A stretch of DNA of 64,000 nt from Acanthosepion pharaonis (lineage: Eukaryota; Mollusca; Cephalopoda; Sepiida; Sepiidae): positions 110,001 to 174,000 of the forward strand of contig CAHIKZ030005641.1 in NCBI GenBank assembly GCA_903632075.3, in the 5' to 3' direction. The translations under genes and the position numbers were made by a program. Under the pieces are notes generated by a model. It ran no database searches, was not told the origin of the DNA, and saw only the letters and a list, made by a program, of their open reading frames with translations. Shown piece after piece: positions 24,858 through 35,855 of the stretch. Position 1 is the stretch's first letter. Each line of letters opens with the position of its first letter.

Positions 24858-25153
24858 GGCAACTTGTAAACAACACGACAACAAAACCAAGTGACAAAGA
24901 ACAGAAGGTGACATTTTATGAGGAGGTCGAGGCCGGCTTAAACGATGACGACTACCGACGTGTAAACAAATCAGCAAATAGACTGACCCATCTTAGCGAA
25001 GACTTTAATGTCATTATTAAGGATGATATCAGCGAAGAAGAAGATGACGAATTTGATAAAATGATGGCTGAAATCAGAATGTCAGCGCCTACGGTTTCAA
25101 AAATCAAAAAACGCGAAGTGGATGATGAGGGATCAGGAGATGATGCATACGGT
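24858..25153 (+). CDS. Exon 2 of the secreted precursor: acidic pro-region with KKR site
   Basis: The exon is 296 nt, with a polypyrimidine-CAG acceptor ending at 24857 and a GTAAGT donor at 25154. It enters in phase 1 and leaves in phase 0. Its roughly 99 residues carry two N-glycosylation sequons (NNT near the start, NKS in the middle), a strongly acidic stretch (ISEEEDDEFDKMM), then a basic KIKKR segment followed by EVDDEGSGDDAYG. KKR is a plausible proprotein convertase site, and the Tyr in the acidic DDAYG context could be sulfated. The codon pattern is unlike the surrounding AT-rich repeats, there are no stops, and the exon overlaps no repeat I could identify. This is the strongest host exon in the window. 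The family is not recognised; an acidic propeptide of an extracellular protein fits best. Confidence 0.75.
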
Positions 25154-25312
25154 GTAAGTTAAAATTTGAGCCCTAAGTCAAAGAATTAATAGTATTTACT
25201 TATCAAGCAGGTTGTTATAATTACCGTTAAATCAGATTTGCGAGTTAACTTCATTCACCTGAACAGATTGTACGACAGAATAAAAACACAATGCAAGAAA
25301 CAATATCCGAAA

Positions 25313-25315
<3 letters not shown>

Positions 25316-25355
<40 letters not shown>
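25316..25355. repeat. (TA)n microsatellite
   Basis: In the intron between exons 2 and 3. Confidence 0.95.
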
Positions 25356-25357
<2 letters not shown>

Positions 25358-25488
25358 CTTTCTGATCTAATGAGGCCTTAAATGTCGAAATTCATTATCA
25401 GGTATATTTTGAAACAAATCTACTTTATTAAAGTTTTCTAATCGACAAAAACTTAAAAAAAAATTTTTATCGGGATTATATATCCTAA

Positions 25489-25493
<5 letters not shown>

Positions 25494-25549
<56 letters not shown>
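25494..25549. repeat. (TA)n microsatellite
   Basis: Directly beside the mariner fragment. Confidence 0.95.
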
Positions 25550-25552
<3 letters not shown>

Positions 25553-25599
25553 TGCATAAATTATCTGATGAAAATAACTCTGAAATATATATTTACAGA

Positions 25600-25930
25600 T
25601 ATATTTACCAAAATTACACAAAAATATATTGAAATACTAAAGACTAAAATTTATTCAATAATATCACCATTGCCTTCAATCACAGCCTCCAGACAACTTC
25701 GGAATCTCTTGCATCTTTTCTCAACTTGTCTATTTGTTTAAGTTGATGAATGCTACCATAACCCTTGCCTTCAGTTCATCAATTAGTGTTACAAGGAGCT
25801 TTAGCTGTTAGACAATTTCTTCGACCACATCACCACTTACATCTGCCCACCTAACTCCCCAAACTACAACCATGTTGATTATTTTGAGCGAGGCACCAAC
25901 AAGGGGCCATATTTTTAAATTAGTAAATTT
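25600..25930 (-). mobile_element. Mariner-family remnant, transposase C-terminal part
   Basis: Nucleotide similarity to 14935-15220, sharing TTTACCAAAATTACACAAAA-type and CGACTTCGGAATCTCCT-type segments and the region encoding the final Asp motif on the minus strand. Truncated and full of stops. It lies 450 bp after exon 2, antisense to the gene. Confidence 0.6.
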
Positions 25931-25991
25931 ATAATGTTTATGCTCTGCAGGGTTGTATTGAGCATGTGTTTTTATAAATAAAAATAATTAA

Positions 25992-26033
25992 TAAGAACAC
26001 CAGATTATAGATTTTACTGTTCTTTCTCATTAT

Positions 26034-26070
<37 letters not shown>

Positions 26071-26103
26071 TAATGAGAAAAACAATAAAATCTAAACACT
26101 ATA

Positions 26104-26146
<43 letters not shown>

Positions 26147-26199
26147 ATAATAAAAATAATAATAAATAAATAAAATCTATATATATATATTAAAAAATT

Positions 26200-26267
<68 letters not shown>

Positions 26268-26304
26268 TAATGAGAAAGAACAGTAAAATCTATAATCCGG
26301 TGTT

Positions 26305-26308
<4 letters not shown>
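25992..26308. mobile_element. MITE with ~48-bp inverted ends and (TA)n core
   Basis: TAAGAACACCAGATTATAG with the following ATTTTACTGTTCTTTCTCAT at 25992-26040 is the inverse of 26259-26308. A third partial copy of the arm (AATGAGAAAAACAATAAAAT) lies at 26070-26098. The interior is (TA)n and (TC)n. This looks like nested growth of one element in the intron. Confidence 0.6.
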
Positions 26309-26542
<234 letters not shown>

Positions 26543-26907
26543 CTGACGAAAGTGTTTTATTTTTTGCAAATCACGAATAAAGCATAAATAGATCCACTTT
26601 TTAAAAAATGAACTAGTTATACTGAAAATCTTGAAAGCATGAAACCCGTGGTTACAAACTACTATACATGTATACTGGTAATAATCCGTTGCTATAGAAT
26701 CCAAATGAATCCTAATAATATAAAATATTAAAACTGATCTACAAAAAGAGCCGAATGTATTTTTTCAACAGACCATATACATTTCGATTTAGATATAAAT
26801 AGATTTAGTTTTATTTTATTACATTTACGGTTTGAAAATCCTTACACGTAATCTCAATCTGTAAGATGAAATGATCATAACATGAGGTAATTTTTATTCC
26901 TTTTGTA

Positions 26908-26909
<2 letters not shown>

Positions 26910-26951
<42 letters not shown>
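26910..26951. repeat. (TA)n microsatellite
   Basis: Precedes the 3' end of a Jockey-like fragment. Confidence 0.95.
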
Positions 26952-26953
<2 letters not shown>

Positions 26954-26989
26954 CAGCGATGTTGACCCTATACATGGCTCAAGTGTCGC

Positions 26990-27375
26990 TCGAAGTAGAG
27001 GGTCACGTTTAGGGACCATTTGTGTATATAGGTTGGAAGATAGCCTTTAACACTGACGGCTTGAACACGTTAAGATTGTTGTGATCGGGGAAACAACCGC
27101 TCGGGAGTCGCTTCCGCAGAGCAGTGTTTCGTGGAAAGAAGCTGCTCGAGTAGAGCATACTTCTCACTAATGGAATATGGAGGTAATGTGGATGGTTTGC
27201 TAAGATGTAAGTGGCAAGATGGGTCCTAGACGTGAAGGTTTGGCAGGCAATATAGTTCGTCCGAGCACAAAAAGAGGGTTGGTCCGAGGAGAGACTCCTG
27301 GGAGACACCTGCGTTGAACTCTCTGGCTCCATGAGAACTGGATATTGATAACTATATATTTTTTTAAACATTTTT
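26990..27375 (-). mobile_element. Jockey/CR1-like LINE 3' fragment
   Basis: Minus-strand reading contains PRSLSSDQPSFCARTNYIAC, then SSSFFPRNTALRKRLPSG, CFPDHNNLNVFKPSV. The FFPR-ALW-LP-CFP-NLN-FK pattern is the C-terminus of this LINE group. Mostly open for 126 codons, unusual for this window, but with no start or domain of its own. Confidence 0.6.
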
Positions 27376-27699
27376 AACACATTAACCAATTTCTGATTCT
27401 CATTTATTTCATTTCTTCAATTCTTTTCTCTCTACTAAATATGAAGGCCAAAATCAGTTATTACTATCTTTTCATGGGTGTGGGGGTGGTATCAAAGAGA
27501 TCAGTGTTCGGAACTAGTATGTTGCATTTACTTTCGCGCACATGCCTTTGGTTACCGCAAGATTCTGCCTCTTCTCTCTATAGTTATGGTTTATATAGTA
27601 GGGTACACTGGGCTCTTTAGCCTTGCATGGCATCTGGTCTAAGAGAAGAAATATCAAATTTTACACTGTGGGGAATCAACTGGAAATCATTCTAATGTA

Positions 27700-28165
27700 T
27701 TTCCCAAGAATGCATAGCAACTGGAATCTCGTCTACACTCACTTTCTCACAGACGCGCCGTCGCCTCTCTCTGTCTGTTTTACAAATACTTTCATGGCAC
27801 TTGCTCCGAGGAACTGCATTCGCTGGTTCCCAGTCATTATGAGTTCAAGCGTCCTACGAGGCTGGCATCCCGCTCTCACCCCTTCACTGTCGAAACTCCT
27901 AAATGTAGCCGTCTCTTCTACTCCAATAGCTTCATGTCTCGCACCTCTCGCCTGTGGAACTTCATTCCCTATTCCAGTTTCCCTGAGAGCTATAATCTCC
28001 AGCTATTCAAATGTAATGTCAATTGACATCTCCAGTTGCCTTGATCTATCCACTACCCTTCTCCTCATCCTTTCTTCTATCACTCCTATCTGATCTTGCT
28101 CTAAATTTTCTGTAACACCTTGCGTCCTAGTGGCTTCCCGCCTTGCTTGGGGTGAAACGATTAAA
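27700..28165 (+). mobile_element. Jockey/CR1-like LINE 3' end with poly(A)-like tail
   Basis: Plus-strand frames contain the SLSVCFTNTFMAL segment (eroded FYKYFHG region), SFIPYSSFPESYNLQLFKCN and VNXHLQLP-like sequence. The copy runs to a GGTGAAACGATT motif followed by about 17 A at 28160-28178, which fits the true 3' end of the LINE. It stops about 200 bp before exon 3. Confidence 0.6.
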
Positions 28166-28380
28166 AAAAAAAAAAAAAAGAAATAAAAGGAATATGTGGA
28201 TAGCCATGATCGCCAAAGTCCTAAAAGAGACGCAGCATTTAAATAAAATATTCAAAATAAAATATTAATATCTGACACATTATTTTCACTAATTAAAAAA
28301 AAAATACTTGCCAATATTTATAAAATATTATTCATTTAAAATTCGTTTTGCTAATTTTTCATTTCTCTTTTTTTTTTTAG

Positions 28381-28428
28381 TTTGAAGACACGTGCAGTGC
28401 TCCGTGTGGATGCCGTCCAGGACCACAA
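28381..28428 (+). CDS. Exon 3 of the secreted precursor: Cys-rich, Gly/Pro linker
   Basis: This 48-nt, phase 0 to phase 0 exon follows a long T-tract acceptor ending TTTAG at 28380 and precedes a GTAAGT donor at 28429. It encodes FEDTCSAPCGCRPGPQ, with three Cys in C-x3-C-x-C spacing followed by a Gly/Pro segment. Joined to exon 2 it gives ...DDAYG-FEDTC... in frame, for about 134 residues so far. The Cys cluster leading into GPQ, with the exon ending on a complete triplet, resembles the short non-helical segment before a Gly-X-Y collagen-like region, but no such downstream exon was found here. A disulfide-bonded secreted peptide is the alternative. The frame is open at the donor, so further exons must exist. 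Confidence 0.62.
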
Positions 28429-28621
28429 GTAAGTTCTCTTCTTTATTAGATTTTTTAATTTTTCAAAACAGTTTATGACCAAAAAGTGGTGACACAGCTA
28501 TGGCGGAGTGCCACTATTTCTGTAAACACCGTCATAATTTCTTATAGGCGCAAAAATTAAAAAAAAAATCATAATAAAAAAAAGCCGTGCGATATCCACT
28601 ACACACTTAATAGACAAGTAG

Positions 28622-28888
28622 TTATTTTCCAAGCATAGCTTAGATGTGGCACAAAGCCGAAAGTATGGGACATCTAATGAGGTTCGAACTCACTTTTCAG
28701 TTGTAACTGATCTAGCGAGACAAGCTTGCTAACCATTACACCACGCCGAGGTGCCCAAAGTGATTTTCCAAGCGTAGCTTAGATGTGGCACATGGCCGAA
28801 AGTACGGGGCATCCAGTGAGGATCGAACTCACTTTTCAGTAGTAACTGATTTATCAAGACGAGCTTGCTAACCATGTGTCCCCACTTA
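28622..28888 (-). mobile_element. Two tRNA-like SINEs head to tail
   Basis: Two units (28622-28754 and 28757-28888), each with TTCCAAGC(A/G)TAGCTTAGATG, GGTTCGAACTCAC or GGATCGAACTCAC, and GAGCTTGCTAACCAT or AAGCTTGCTAACCAT. The 3' end of one joins the head of the next with a GGGCA/CCAAAGTG junction. It lies 200 bp after exon 3. Confidence 0.75.
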
Positions 28889-28954
28889 ATAGACAAGTAA
28901 ATACAAAAAAACTCAAGTTGCTGAAAACGTATCAGATATCTACGATGTGCCAAT

Positions 28955-29060
28955 AAAGAATGAGTTGGTCAGAGCGCACAACAGCCGAAACGTTGTGATG
29001 ATAACGACAAAGGCTGACAATAGCCTGAGTGTAAATAATGATAACTGTTCATTTCAGACA
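28955..29060 (+). repeat. Dispersed repeat block, copy 2
   Basis: GAGCGCACAACAGCCGAAAC, GTTGTGATGATAACGACAAA and GACAATAGCCTGAGTGTAAA; same block as 62455-62560. Confidence 0.55.
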
Positions 29061-29359
29061 TTCAGATTCAAAAAAACACTGACGAATATCGCAATAATGG
29101 CAATAGAGAGGGATTTCAAAGTCCAGTACTGAACAAGGGTAAATGGTTTTTACCTTACATGTATATACTTACATCTAGATCTTCTTAAAATATATATACT
29201 TAGGTGGAGTTACAGTTATTTTTTTGGGTCCAAGAACACACAATGATTCTCTCTTGGAGGTTAGCATTAACCATGCTGTGGAAGGCAGGAAAGATACTTA
29301 TAGCTATTAAAAGAGAGCAGTTTCGTTTTGAAGGTGGTAAAATTTACAAGCCGATTCTT

Positions 29360-29425
29360 CAAGGCCCTTCTTTATGTGTGATGAAATTATCTAGCATTCG
29401 TTGCCATATAGGAGACTAGATGTAA
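29360..29425 (-). mobile_element. Short RTE-like LINE remnant
   Basis: Minus-strand translation gives YGNECWIISSHIKKGLEE, matching the YGSECW segment of RTE-like RTs in this window (compare 53463-53530). Only about 65 bases are clear. Confidence 0.45.
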
Positions 29426-29877
29426 CTTTATTTCAGTATTCTTTTTTCGTTTATTTTTAACACTATTCCTATGTTTTGATCCTTCGATTTGTTTCTAAAA
29501 GGTATTTTGCTTTTGACGTTCACAGTGCATAAATAAAACTGGTCACTGATGTACTGGTCATTCATGTATATTTGACTATACACAAGTGGTCAGTTCAGTA
29601 GTCTGCTAAAATAATGACTCATATGTTCTTCTCGTTTTCGCTTTTTTTTTTTTAATTTTCAACCCCAACTTCCTTCCTGTCCTCTTTTTAGCTCTCTCTA
29701 TCAATTTTAACCTCTCTCTATCACTTTAATCCTCTTTTTTTTTCTTCCTCTTACACACCCTCTCTTTCTGTCTTTCACACCTACCACAAACTGGGCAGGC
29801 GACCAAGAACATTCTATTAAATCATGGCGATATGACATCGCGTAATTAAAAACATGTGCTGCTTAGATTAGTGTCAC

Positions 29878-30000
29878 TTTGGCGCCACGCTGTGGTAGAA
29901 TGGTTAGCGCTAATCTTTCAGACCATTCCCGTTCCTGTGGGTTTGATTTTTGCTGGGCTTACAGCCCTCATGACCTTGTGCCAAACTAAATTAAGGTTAG
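29878..30000 (+). mobile_element. Possible third tRNA-like SINE type
   Basis: GCCACGCTGTGGTAGAATGG and TTAGCGCT resemble an A box, and GTGGGTTTGATTTTTGC a weak B box, followed by CCTTGTGCCAAAC. A similar arrangement (GTTCGAGCC, AGTGCCAAACC) is at 31875-32000. Confidence 0.35.
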
Positions 30001-30454
30001 TAAAAACGTTGAACAATGTTAATCTTCACAGGAAAACCTATTTTACAAGGAGACATTGCATACACGTATGTTTAAGTAATGTTTAGCTTACAAACATTTT
30101 TTGGGGAAAAATAGCCCCTTCATGGGTGACAGTCTGGCAATAGAGAAATCCGTTTTTGAAAGAATTTGAGGATTGACACATTCAAATATCGAAATACTAA
30201 CCAGTTATATAACAGCAATCGACAGAAGTAGATTAATAATGAAAACCTTTGTAGGTTGGTCAGGAATTGAGGCTGATCAGCTTACGTTGTGGTAAATTCA
30301 GTTATCCGTGGAAGATTTTAGCACAGGCCAGCTTATCTTTCAATAGCTGATATCATGTTTTTAAAGAAGTCAGTTGTACTACAATATTGTATAGTTTATA
30401 ATGGCTGATTTGAATAAATAGTTAAAGGAGAATAAAGAATAATTTTGTTGAGAG

Positions 30455-30935
30455 ATTTTGCAGATTCAAAGAAGAATCTGCAATGTTATTGGTCCTGGCC
30501 TTGCATCTCGGCTTCAATTACTTTCCCACCGCCATAACGCATATTCTCCCATGTCTTTTATAAATACTTTCATGGTAATTGTGCTGACGAATTTTCCTCT
30601 ATGGTACCTAGACTATGGATTTAAGTGCAGTACTAGATTGGGGGCAACACATCATTTTACAGTTGAAATTGCCAGATGTAACCGTAATTTTTATGTTAAT
30701 GTTTTCTTCTGTTGCACTTCTCACTTGTGGAATTTTCTTCCGGCTTGTTACTTCACAGTCAACTTCGATCTTCAGAAGTTTAAATGCAATGTCAATCGTT
30801 ATCTTCTGTCTACTTAATTATTGTCCTTTTATTGTTCTCTCTCCTTAATGCTGGTTTTTCTCTCATATTCTCTAACATTAAGTAACCGATTGCGCCTTAG
30901 TGGCTTTGGCTTGTGTTGATATTATTAAAACAAAA
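30455..30935 (+). mobile_element. Jockey/CR1-like LINE 3' fragment
   Basis: Plus-strand translation gives QIQRRICNVIGPGLASRLQL, LSHRHNAYSPMSFINTFMVI, STRLGATHHFTVEIARCNRN, TSHLWNFLPACYF and FDLQKFKCNVNRYLLST. This is the clearest copy of this C-terminal region; the frame is open from 30458 to a stop near 30817. Confidence 0.75.
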
Positions 30936-31507
30936 AAGATCAGTGTTAAATGGCACAATATAAAAATTGAAATATTTTTGCCTTTCTCATCCGGCGTTTA
31001 CGGCTGACCAAGAGCAAGTTTTAAATAAAACTAGAGGGCGGGGCTGGGTATAAAATCGCTTCTCACAATAATGTCTTTTCACAGTCATTAAACATCTTTA
31101 GAAAAATAACCGGAGGACTTTAAAAAATGTTTCTCAAAATCTGAACAAATGATCCAGCAAGAACAGCTTCATGATTAAGCAAAAACATTCTCAGCACCCT
31201 AACGCAAATATCGCGAAGTTTTAAAAATTCTGTGGACTGCTATGTATATACCGGGTGTAAGATCAAAATTGTATAAATCGTATAACAGCAACATTTTCCA
31301 ACTGTTAAATTTCAGCTTTGAATCGTTGTATCTTAGAAATGATTAAAGATATCTTACCGGAATTCTACGAAGTTTTTATGATCGGAGTTCTACGAGGTTT
31401 TTATTGGACTGTACTTTGAATATCAAGAATGTATTTAGCTCTAAGATGAAATGATGATCCTTTTTACTGTTGTGACCCCCTGATCCAATTTTCGTCTATA
31501 CTGATCT

Positions 31508-31750
31508 CTACACTTTTAACATATTCACCGTTCTCATGATGGTTCTTGAAAGGACCTTGAAGACGGAAGCAAGACAATGAATATTGGTACCATTACTGGA
31601 GGTCTGAATAATCTTTTCTCTCTCATCATTGCCCAGTTGGGACGACATAGCAGCACTGACATAAAACGATTTTAACTTATTTTCTTTGTAACTGAATAAC
31701 CCAAAAGGTTTTTCTGCGAGTTTTACAGCAAATGGTGTCAAGCTGGCTAA
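31508..31750 (-). CDS. Candidate terminal exon, minus strand, unrecognised
   Basis: Read on the minus strand, a run of 12 T followed by AG ends just before 31750, as a splice acceptor would. It is followed by 80 open codons (LASLTPFAVKLAEKP... to ...RTVNMLKV) and a stop at 31508. The residue composition is protein-like, with segments such as GNDEREKIIQ and GTNIHCLASVFKVL, and it is not built from a simple repeat or from any LINE or SINE recognised in this window. It lies antisense within the inferred third intron of the + strand gene. It could be a terminal exon, a processed pseudogene fragment or an unrecognised transposon domain. No upstream exon was identified. Confidence 0.22.
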   Translation of the reverse strand, partial: LASLTPFAVKLAEKPFGLFSYKENKLKSFYVSAAMSSQLGNDEREKIIQTSSNGTNIHCLASVFKVLSRTIMRTVNMLKV

Positions 31751-31874
31751 CTAAAAAAAAAAAAGCACCTGGAAAAACTCAATTATTTTAGTGGATTCTT
31801 AGATAGTAAACATTTTGTGGAATGGTCAATTAAGCTGTTATATATATATCTTATATAATTAAGCCGGGATATAT

Positions 31875-32000
31875 GGGGTGGCCGTGTAGGCTGACGCTGT
31901 GTTCGAGCCTAGATGAAAGCCATAATTACCAATGCTGTGTTACAGTGCTTGTATGTCTTTCCATTTTCCTGAAAAACTAGTGCCAAACCTTCTTTGTGCT
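31875..32000 (+). mobile_element. Possible tRNA-like SINE remnant
   Basis: GGTGGCCGTGTAGGCTGACG followed by a B-box-like TGTTCGAGCC and later AGTGCCAAACCTTC, comparable with 29878-30000. Confidence 0.3.
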
Positions 32001-32319
32001 TCTCGTTCCTTTATATATTATATAATATATCGTGGAATAAACTGCATAAAGAAAAAGTCATAAATTATGGTGTTTTCTCAAATTAACTGCTTGTTGCATT
32101 AATAAATATAATCTGGGGCTGACCTATACAAGGGGCAAGGTATAAATTAATGATTTCTTTTTCAAAAACGAAAGCCGGATTTCTCGGGTGAAGGCTTTTT
32201 CTTTAATAGATTGGGTATTTTTTTGTTTTGTAAAAAAAAAAGAAGAAAAAAGGCCTATAATTATGGATTGGCTTACGCAATCTCACAAGGAATTGGGAAT
32301 CAAGGAACATTATTTATCC

Positions 32320-33180
32320 AGAGAGGAATAAAGTCGTTTCCCTTAGTGCGTTGAAACGACAGAAGAGGTAAAGGGGAAGGTGAGAATGAGAAATTGATGA
32401 GAAAGGAAAATGAGAGTAAGACAAAGGAGAGAGATGAAAGTGAAAATATAAAGGAGTGGGTGAGAGTAAGGAATGGGTGAGTAAAGAAAGAAAGTGGGGT
32501 TAAGGCAAAGGAGAGAGGTGATAATAAAGATAGAAAGAGGTGGTAATAAAGAAAGAAAGGGTAAAGAATGAAATTGGGGATAGGCAAAGGAGAGAGGTGA
32601 TAATAAAGATACAAAAGGGGTGATAGTAAAGAAAGAAAGGGTAAAGAAATAATGTGTGGGTAAGGTAAAAGAGGGAGTTGAAAGTGAAGATATAAGCGGA
32701 TGAGTAAAGAATGTAAGTGGCGGGAAAATACAAAGAAGAGAAGAGAAACTGAAGATATAATGAGGTAGATAAAATTGAGAAAGAAAAGAAAGTTTAATAC
32801 AATGCAGAAGTAAAAGTCAAAAACATAAGAGAATGAAATTGGGAATGTGTTGAGCAAAACGAAGTGAGACAAAAGGGAAAAGGTAGAGGAGAAAAAGCAA
32901 ACGTAAATGAAGAAAGAAAGAGATTGAATGGAAGACAAAAATAAAGTGCTGAGAGCAAAGAAAGATGACAAACATAGTAGATGAAAAAAAAGAAGGTTAG
33001 GACGTGAGAAGAGAAATAAGAAAGAAGAAAAAGAATGTGAAACAAAAAAGTTTAGTAGTCAGGGAAAACAAAGAGTAAAAAATGAAAGAAAGAAAATAAA
33101 AAGTCGAAGAAAGAGAGGAAAAAAAAAGGAACGGGTGAATAGGTACAAGTCAAAGAAGTTTCAGTTACAGTAGGTTTTGA
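32320..33180. repeat. Purine-rich tract with degenerate short tandem units
   Basis: Almost all A and G on the + strand. Units such as GCAAAGGAGAGAGGTGATAA and TAAAGAAAGAAAGGGTAAAG recur every 50-70 bp between 32420 and 32700. The minus strand is open as a Phe/Leu/Ser-rich frame, a composition artefact. Confidence 0.75.
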
Positions 33181-33570
33181 AAAAAAAAGGATGACATTTG
33201 ATCAAAGGTGGTGTCGACATGTTCCAGCGAGCAGAGACATCGTTGTTAGAGGTCTGATGATTGATTTTCCATGTTAATTAGGCAGGTAAGCTGGTTTCAC
33301 TGGGATCATTGTCTTTCGCCAATATTTCTGCATTTTGATCTGATTTCACCTTTTCATTTGACCGTACTAAGCTAATAAGAGGAAGAAAAAAATATACTTT
33401 AAAAGGCAAATATTATATATATATAAATGTGTGTGTGTGTGTGTGCGTAGAAATATAAATATAAAATCTTGACTTCAATGTTCACTTTTATATTTATATT
33501 TACATACACTATATCTCTGATATTGAGCATTTATCTCATAAATATAGCACACTTTAAAACTATATTTCTT

Positions 33571-33613
33571 CATATATATCTCTCTCTTTCTCTCTCTCTA
33601 TATATATATATAT

Positions 33614-33688
<75 letters not shown>
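33571..33688. repeat. (TC)n, (CA)n and (TA)n compound microsatellite
   Basis: Ends at the AGCAATCAG motif also seen after (TA)n at 34404 and 34496. Confidence 0.95.
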
Positions 33689-33689
<1 letters not shown>

Positions 33690-34332
33690 CAATCAGGGTA
33701 GATGAGATGAGGGTAAGCTGAATTCTAATTGTCAATGTTTATGCTGCAACTCTCTTGGGAAAAATATCCTAATCTGACTTCCGGAGTGGAACTAGTTTTT
33801 GACCCTCCCATCTGTAATTTCATCTGCCATCTCTTGTCATATTGATGTACATCGCCTTGGCATCTTTTCTGCATCGTCAACAAATTAAAAAGGATCATAC
33901 CGTTGACTTTAACGATGCCAGTGCCTGCTGTCTTCTAATTTATCGGTCAATCTACTCATCTATCTTAACATCATTCATTGCTTGTCAAGTGCAGACTTTT
34001 ACCAAATCCTTCCATGACGACCGCCTCTTCTGGTCTCTTCTGTCGTCCGTGGTCACCTCTTTCTATCTCAGGTTTATCCCTGTCAGAGATCTTTGCGTCG
34101 AATTTTGAGCATTTTCGAGATCCTTAATAGCCATCTTTTAATACGTCAAAGCTAGCATTATGCAATATGCATTTATTATACTATTTAATTTTAAACAATA
34201 TTGGAAAAATTGATTCACAAATTCATTGCGAAATTGATTCCGTGTTTTTGTTAAATACTTTCCTCATTATCGTCTTTCGTGACTCACGAATTTTCGTCGT
34301 TATTTTATGCTAAGTTTGACGTAATTAATGTG

Positions 34333-34368
<36 letters not shown>

Positions 34369-34456
34369 AGCAAGAGTATGTATATATATATATCTATATA
34401 TATAAGCAATCAGCTCTCAGATCCTCATACGTCGAAACCGACGGAGAGAGTCCATT

Positions 34457-34497
<41 letters not shown>

Positions 34498-34542
34498 CAA
34501 TCAGCTCTCAGATCTTCATACGTCGAAACCGACGGAGAGTCC

Positions 34543-34617
<75 letters not shown>
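34333..34617. repeat. (TA)n tracts separating a duplicated unique segment
   Basis: TA blocks at 34333-34367, 34379-34403, 34459-34495 and 34550-34617. Confidence 0.9.
34404..34545 (+). repeat. Direct repeat of ~45 bp separated by (TA)n
   Basis: AGCAATCAGCTCTCAGATC, CATACGTCGAAACCGACGGA and GAGTCCATTAT occur at 34404-34458 and again at 34496-34545, each ended by (TA)n. A related GATCCTCATACGTCGAA lies at 47887. Confidence 0.7.
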
Positions 34618-34620
<3 letters not shown>

Positions 34621-34886
34621 GCCTTATCGGCTGACCCTGAGGAGCGTTAACATTGCCGTGAAACTTTTAATCGACCAACGTGAGCTTCTGTTATTTAGCG
34701 ATGATCATTACTGCTCAAATTATCTGTTGAACACCCTAATAAACAAAATTCTGCTCACTGGGTCACCGTGGAGAGGGGGTATGATGTTGAAAGACCCGAA
34801 ACACCTAATGAACCGCGGTTAGAAACATTGCTGATATCCTATAGATGTATTTTACGAAATTAATTTACATAATCTTCCGTATATCA

Positions 34887-34892
<6 letters not shown>

Positions 34893-34942
<50 letters not shown>

Positions 34943-34960
34943 CAATCAATCAATCAATAA
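34893..34960. repeat. (ATT)n and (CAAT)n microsatellite
   Basis: ATT repeat then about four CAAT units. Confidence 0.95.
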
Positions 34961-34961
34961 T

Positions 34962-35088
34962 AGGTAGATAGGTAAAAAGTTCAATGACTTATCATCCGAC
35001 TCAAAGTTTCGCTAAAAAGTTTTGGGAGATAAGTCATCGAACTTTCGGGAGATAAGTCATTGAACTTTTTATTTTCCTATTCCCTACT
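34962..35088. mobile_element. Short hairpin element
   Basis: Left arm AAAAAGTTCAATGACTTATC (34974-34993) pairs with GATAAGTCATTGAACTTTTT (35051-35070). A second GGGAGATAAGTCATCGAACT is directly repeated inside the right arm. It directly follows (ATT)n and (CAAT)n tracts. Confidence 0.55.
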
Positions 35089-35225
35089 TAAGGTTTATTT
35101 TTAGTATAGAGCGCTTTATTTGCAAATATCTGCTTACCTTGACAGCGTTATTTTCTAGCGATTTGTTGGTCGACGGGTTTAGCTAGTATAAACTGTCACT
35201 GTTTTTACACTTTAAATATATATAG

Positions 35226-35271
35226 AGAGAGTTAATTCTATGATGAATCTATTGATAAGAATTAACTCTCT
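35226..35271. other. 14-bp perfect inverted repeat
   Basis: AGAGAGTTAATTCT and AGAATTAACTCTCT separated by 18 bases. Confidence 0.6.
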
Positions 35272-35649
35272 GACCACTTAACGAAGGAAAATAGTCTAGC
35301 CACTCCCACAATAACGAATTTTTAACGGACCGCGCTTAAAAACACACGTAAACCGAAAGATAGCTTATTCCTAAAATTTCGCTTGAAGATGAAACGGGAC
35401 TAAACACCACAATTCAACTTGATTTTAATAATTATTTCGATGATTTCGGCTCTCGTTTTTGAAACATGTGAACTCTTATGTAGCGAAGGAATCATATTTT
35501 TAATCAAAAAATATTGTTATTATTATAATAAAGCTCTACTTCTGTATGGAGCACTGTCTTCTTAAAAATAAACCAAAAATACTAAGGAACCCTGGATTAG
35601 GCACCCAAAGTGTTCTTTTCTATTTTCTGCATACCTGCGCACTTACATA

Positions 35650-35855
35650 TATATATGTATATATATATATATATATATGAACGTCAATTGGACAGCAAGA
35701 GGTCATTTCAACTGTATAATGATGAGACGTATTTGCCAATCTAGCAGAGCACTTAAGATGGGAAAGTCGAAATACCAAAGGGAAAAGCTTATCAGAAAAA
35801 ATTACCATGAAAATATCTATAGAAAAAGTGCAGGGAAGTTAATCATGTGTTGTTG
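35650..35855 (-). mobile_element. Jockey/CR1-like LINE 3' fragment
   Basis: Minus-strand reading gives FSINIFMVIFSDKLFPLVFR, HLKCSARLANTSHHYTVEM and TSCCPIDVH, after which a (TA)n tract replaces the homologous sequence. Confidence 0.65.

Noticed and set aside
27009..27389. 126-codon minus-strand gene
   Set aside because: The C-terminal part carries the FFPR...CFP...NLN.FK pattern of the Jockey-like LINE.
32300..32971. 223-codon minus-strand Phe/Leu/Ser protein with membrane-like segments
   Set aside because: Entirely within a purine-rich tract on +; hydrophobicity is a composition effect.
33842..34108. 88-codon + strand frame
   Set aside because: No domain, no convincing splice sites, and it lies between repeat blocks; left uncalled.
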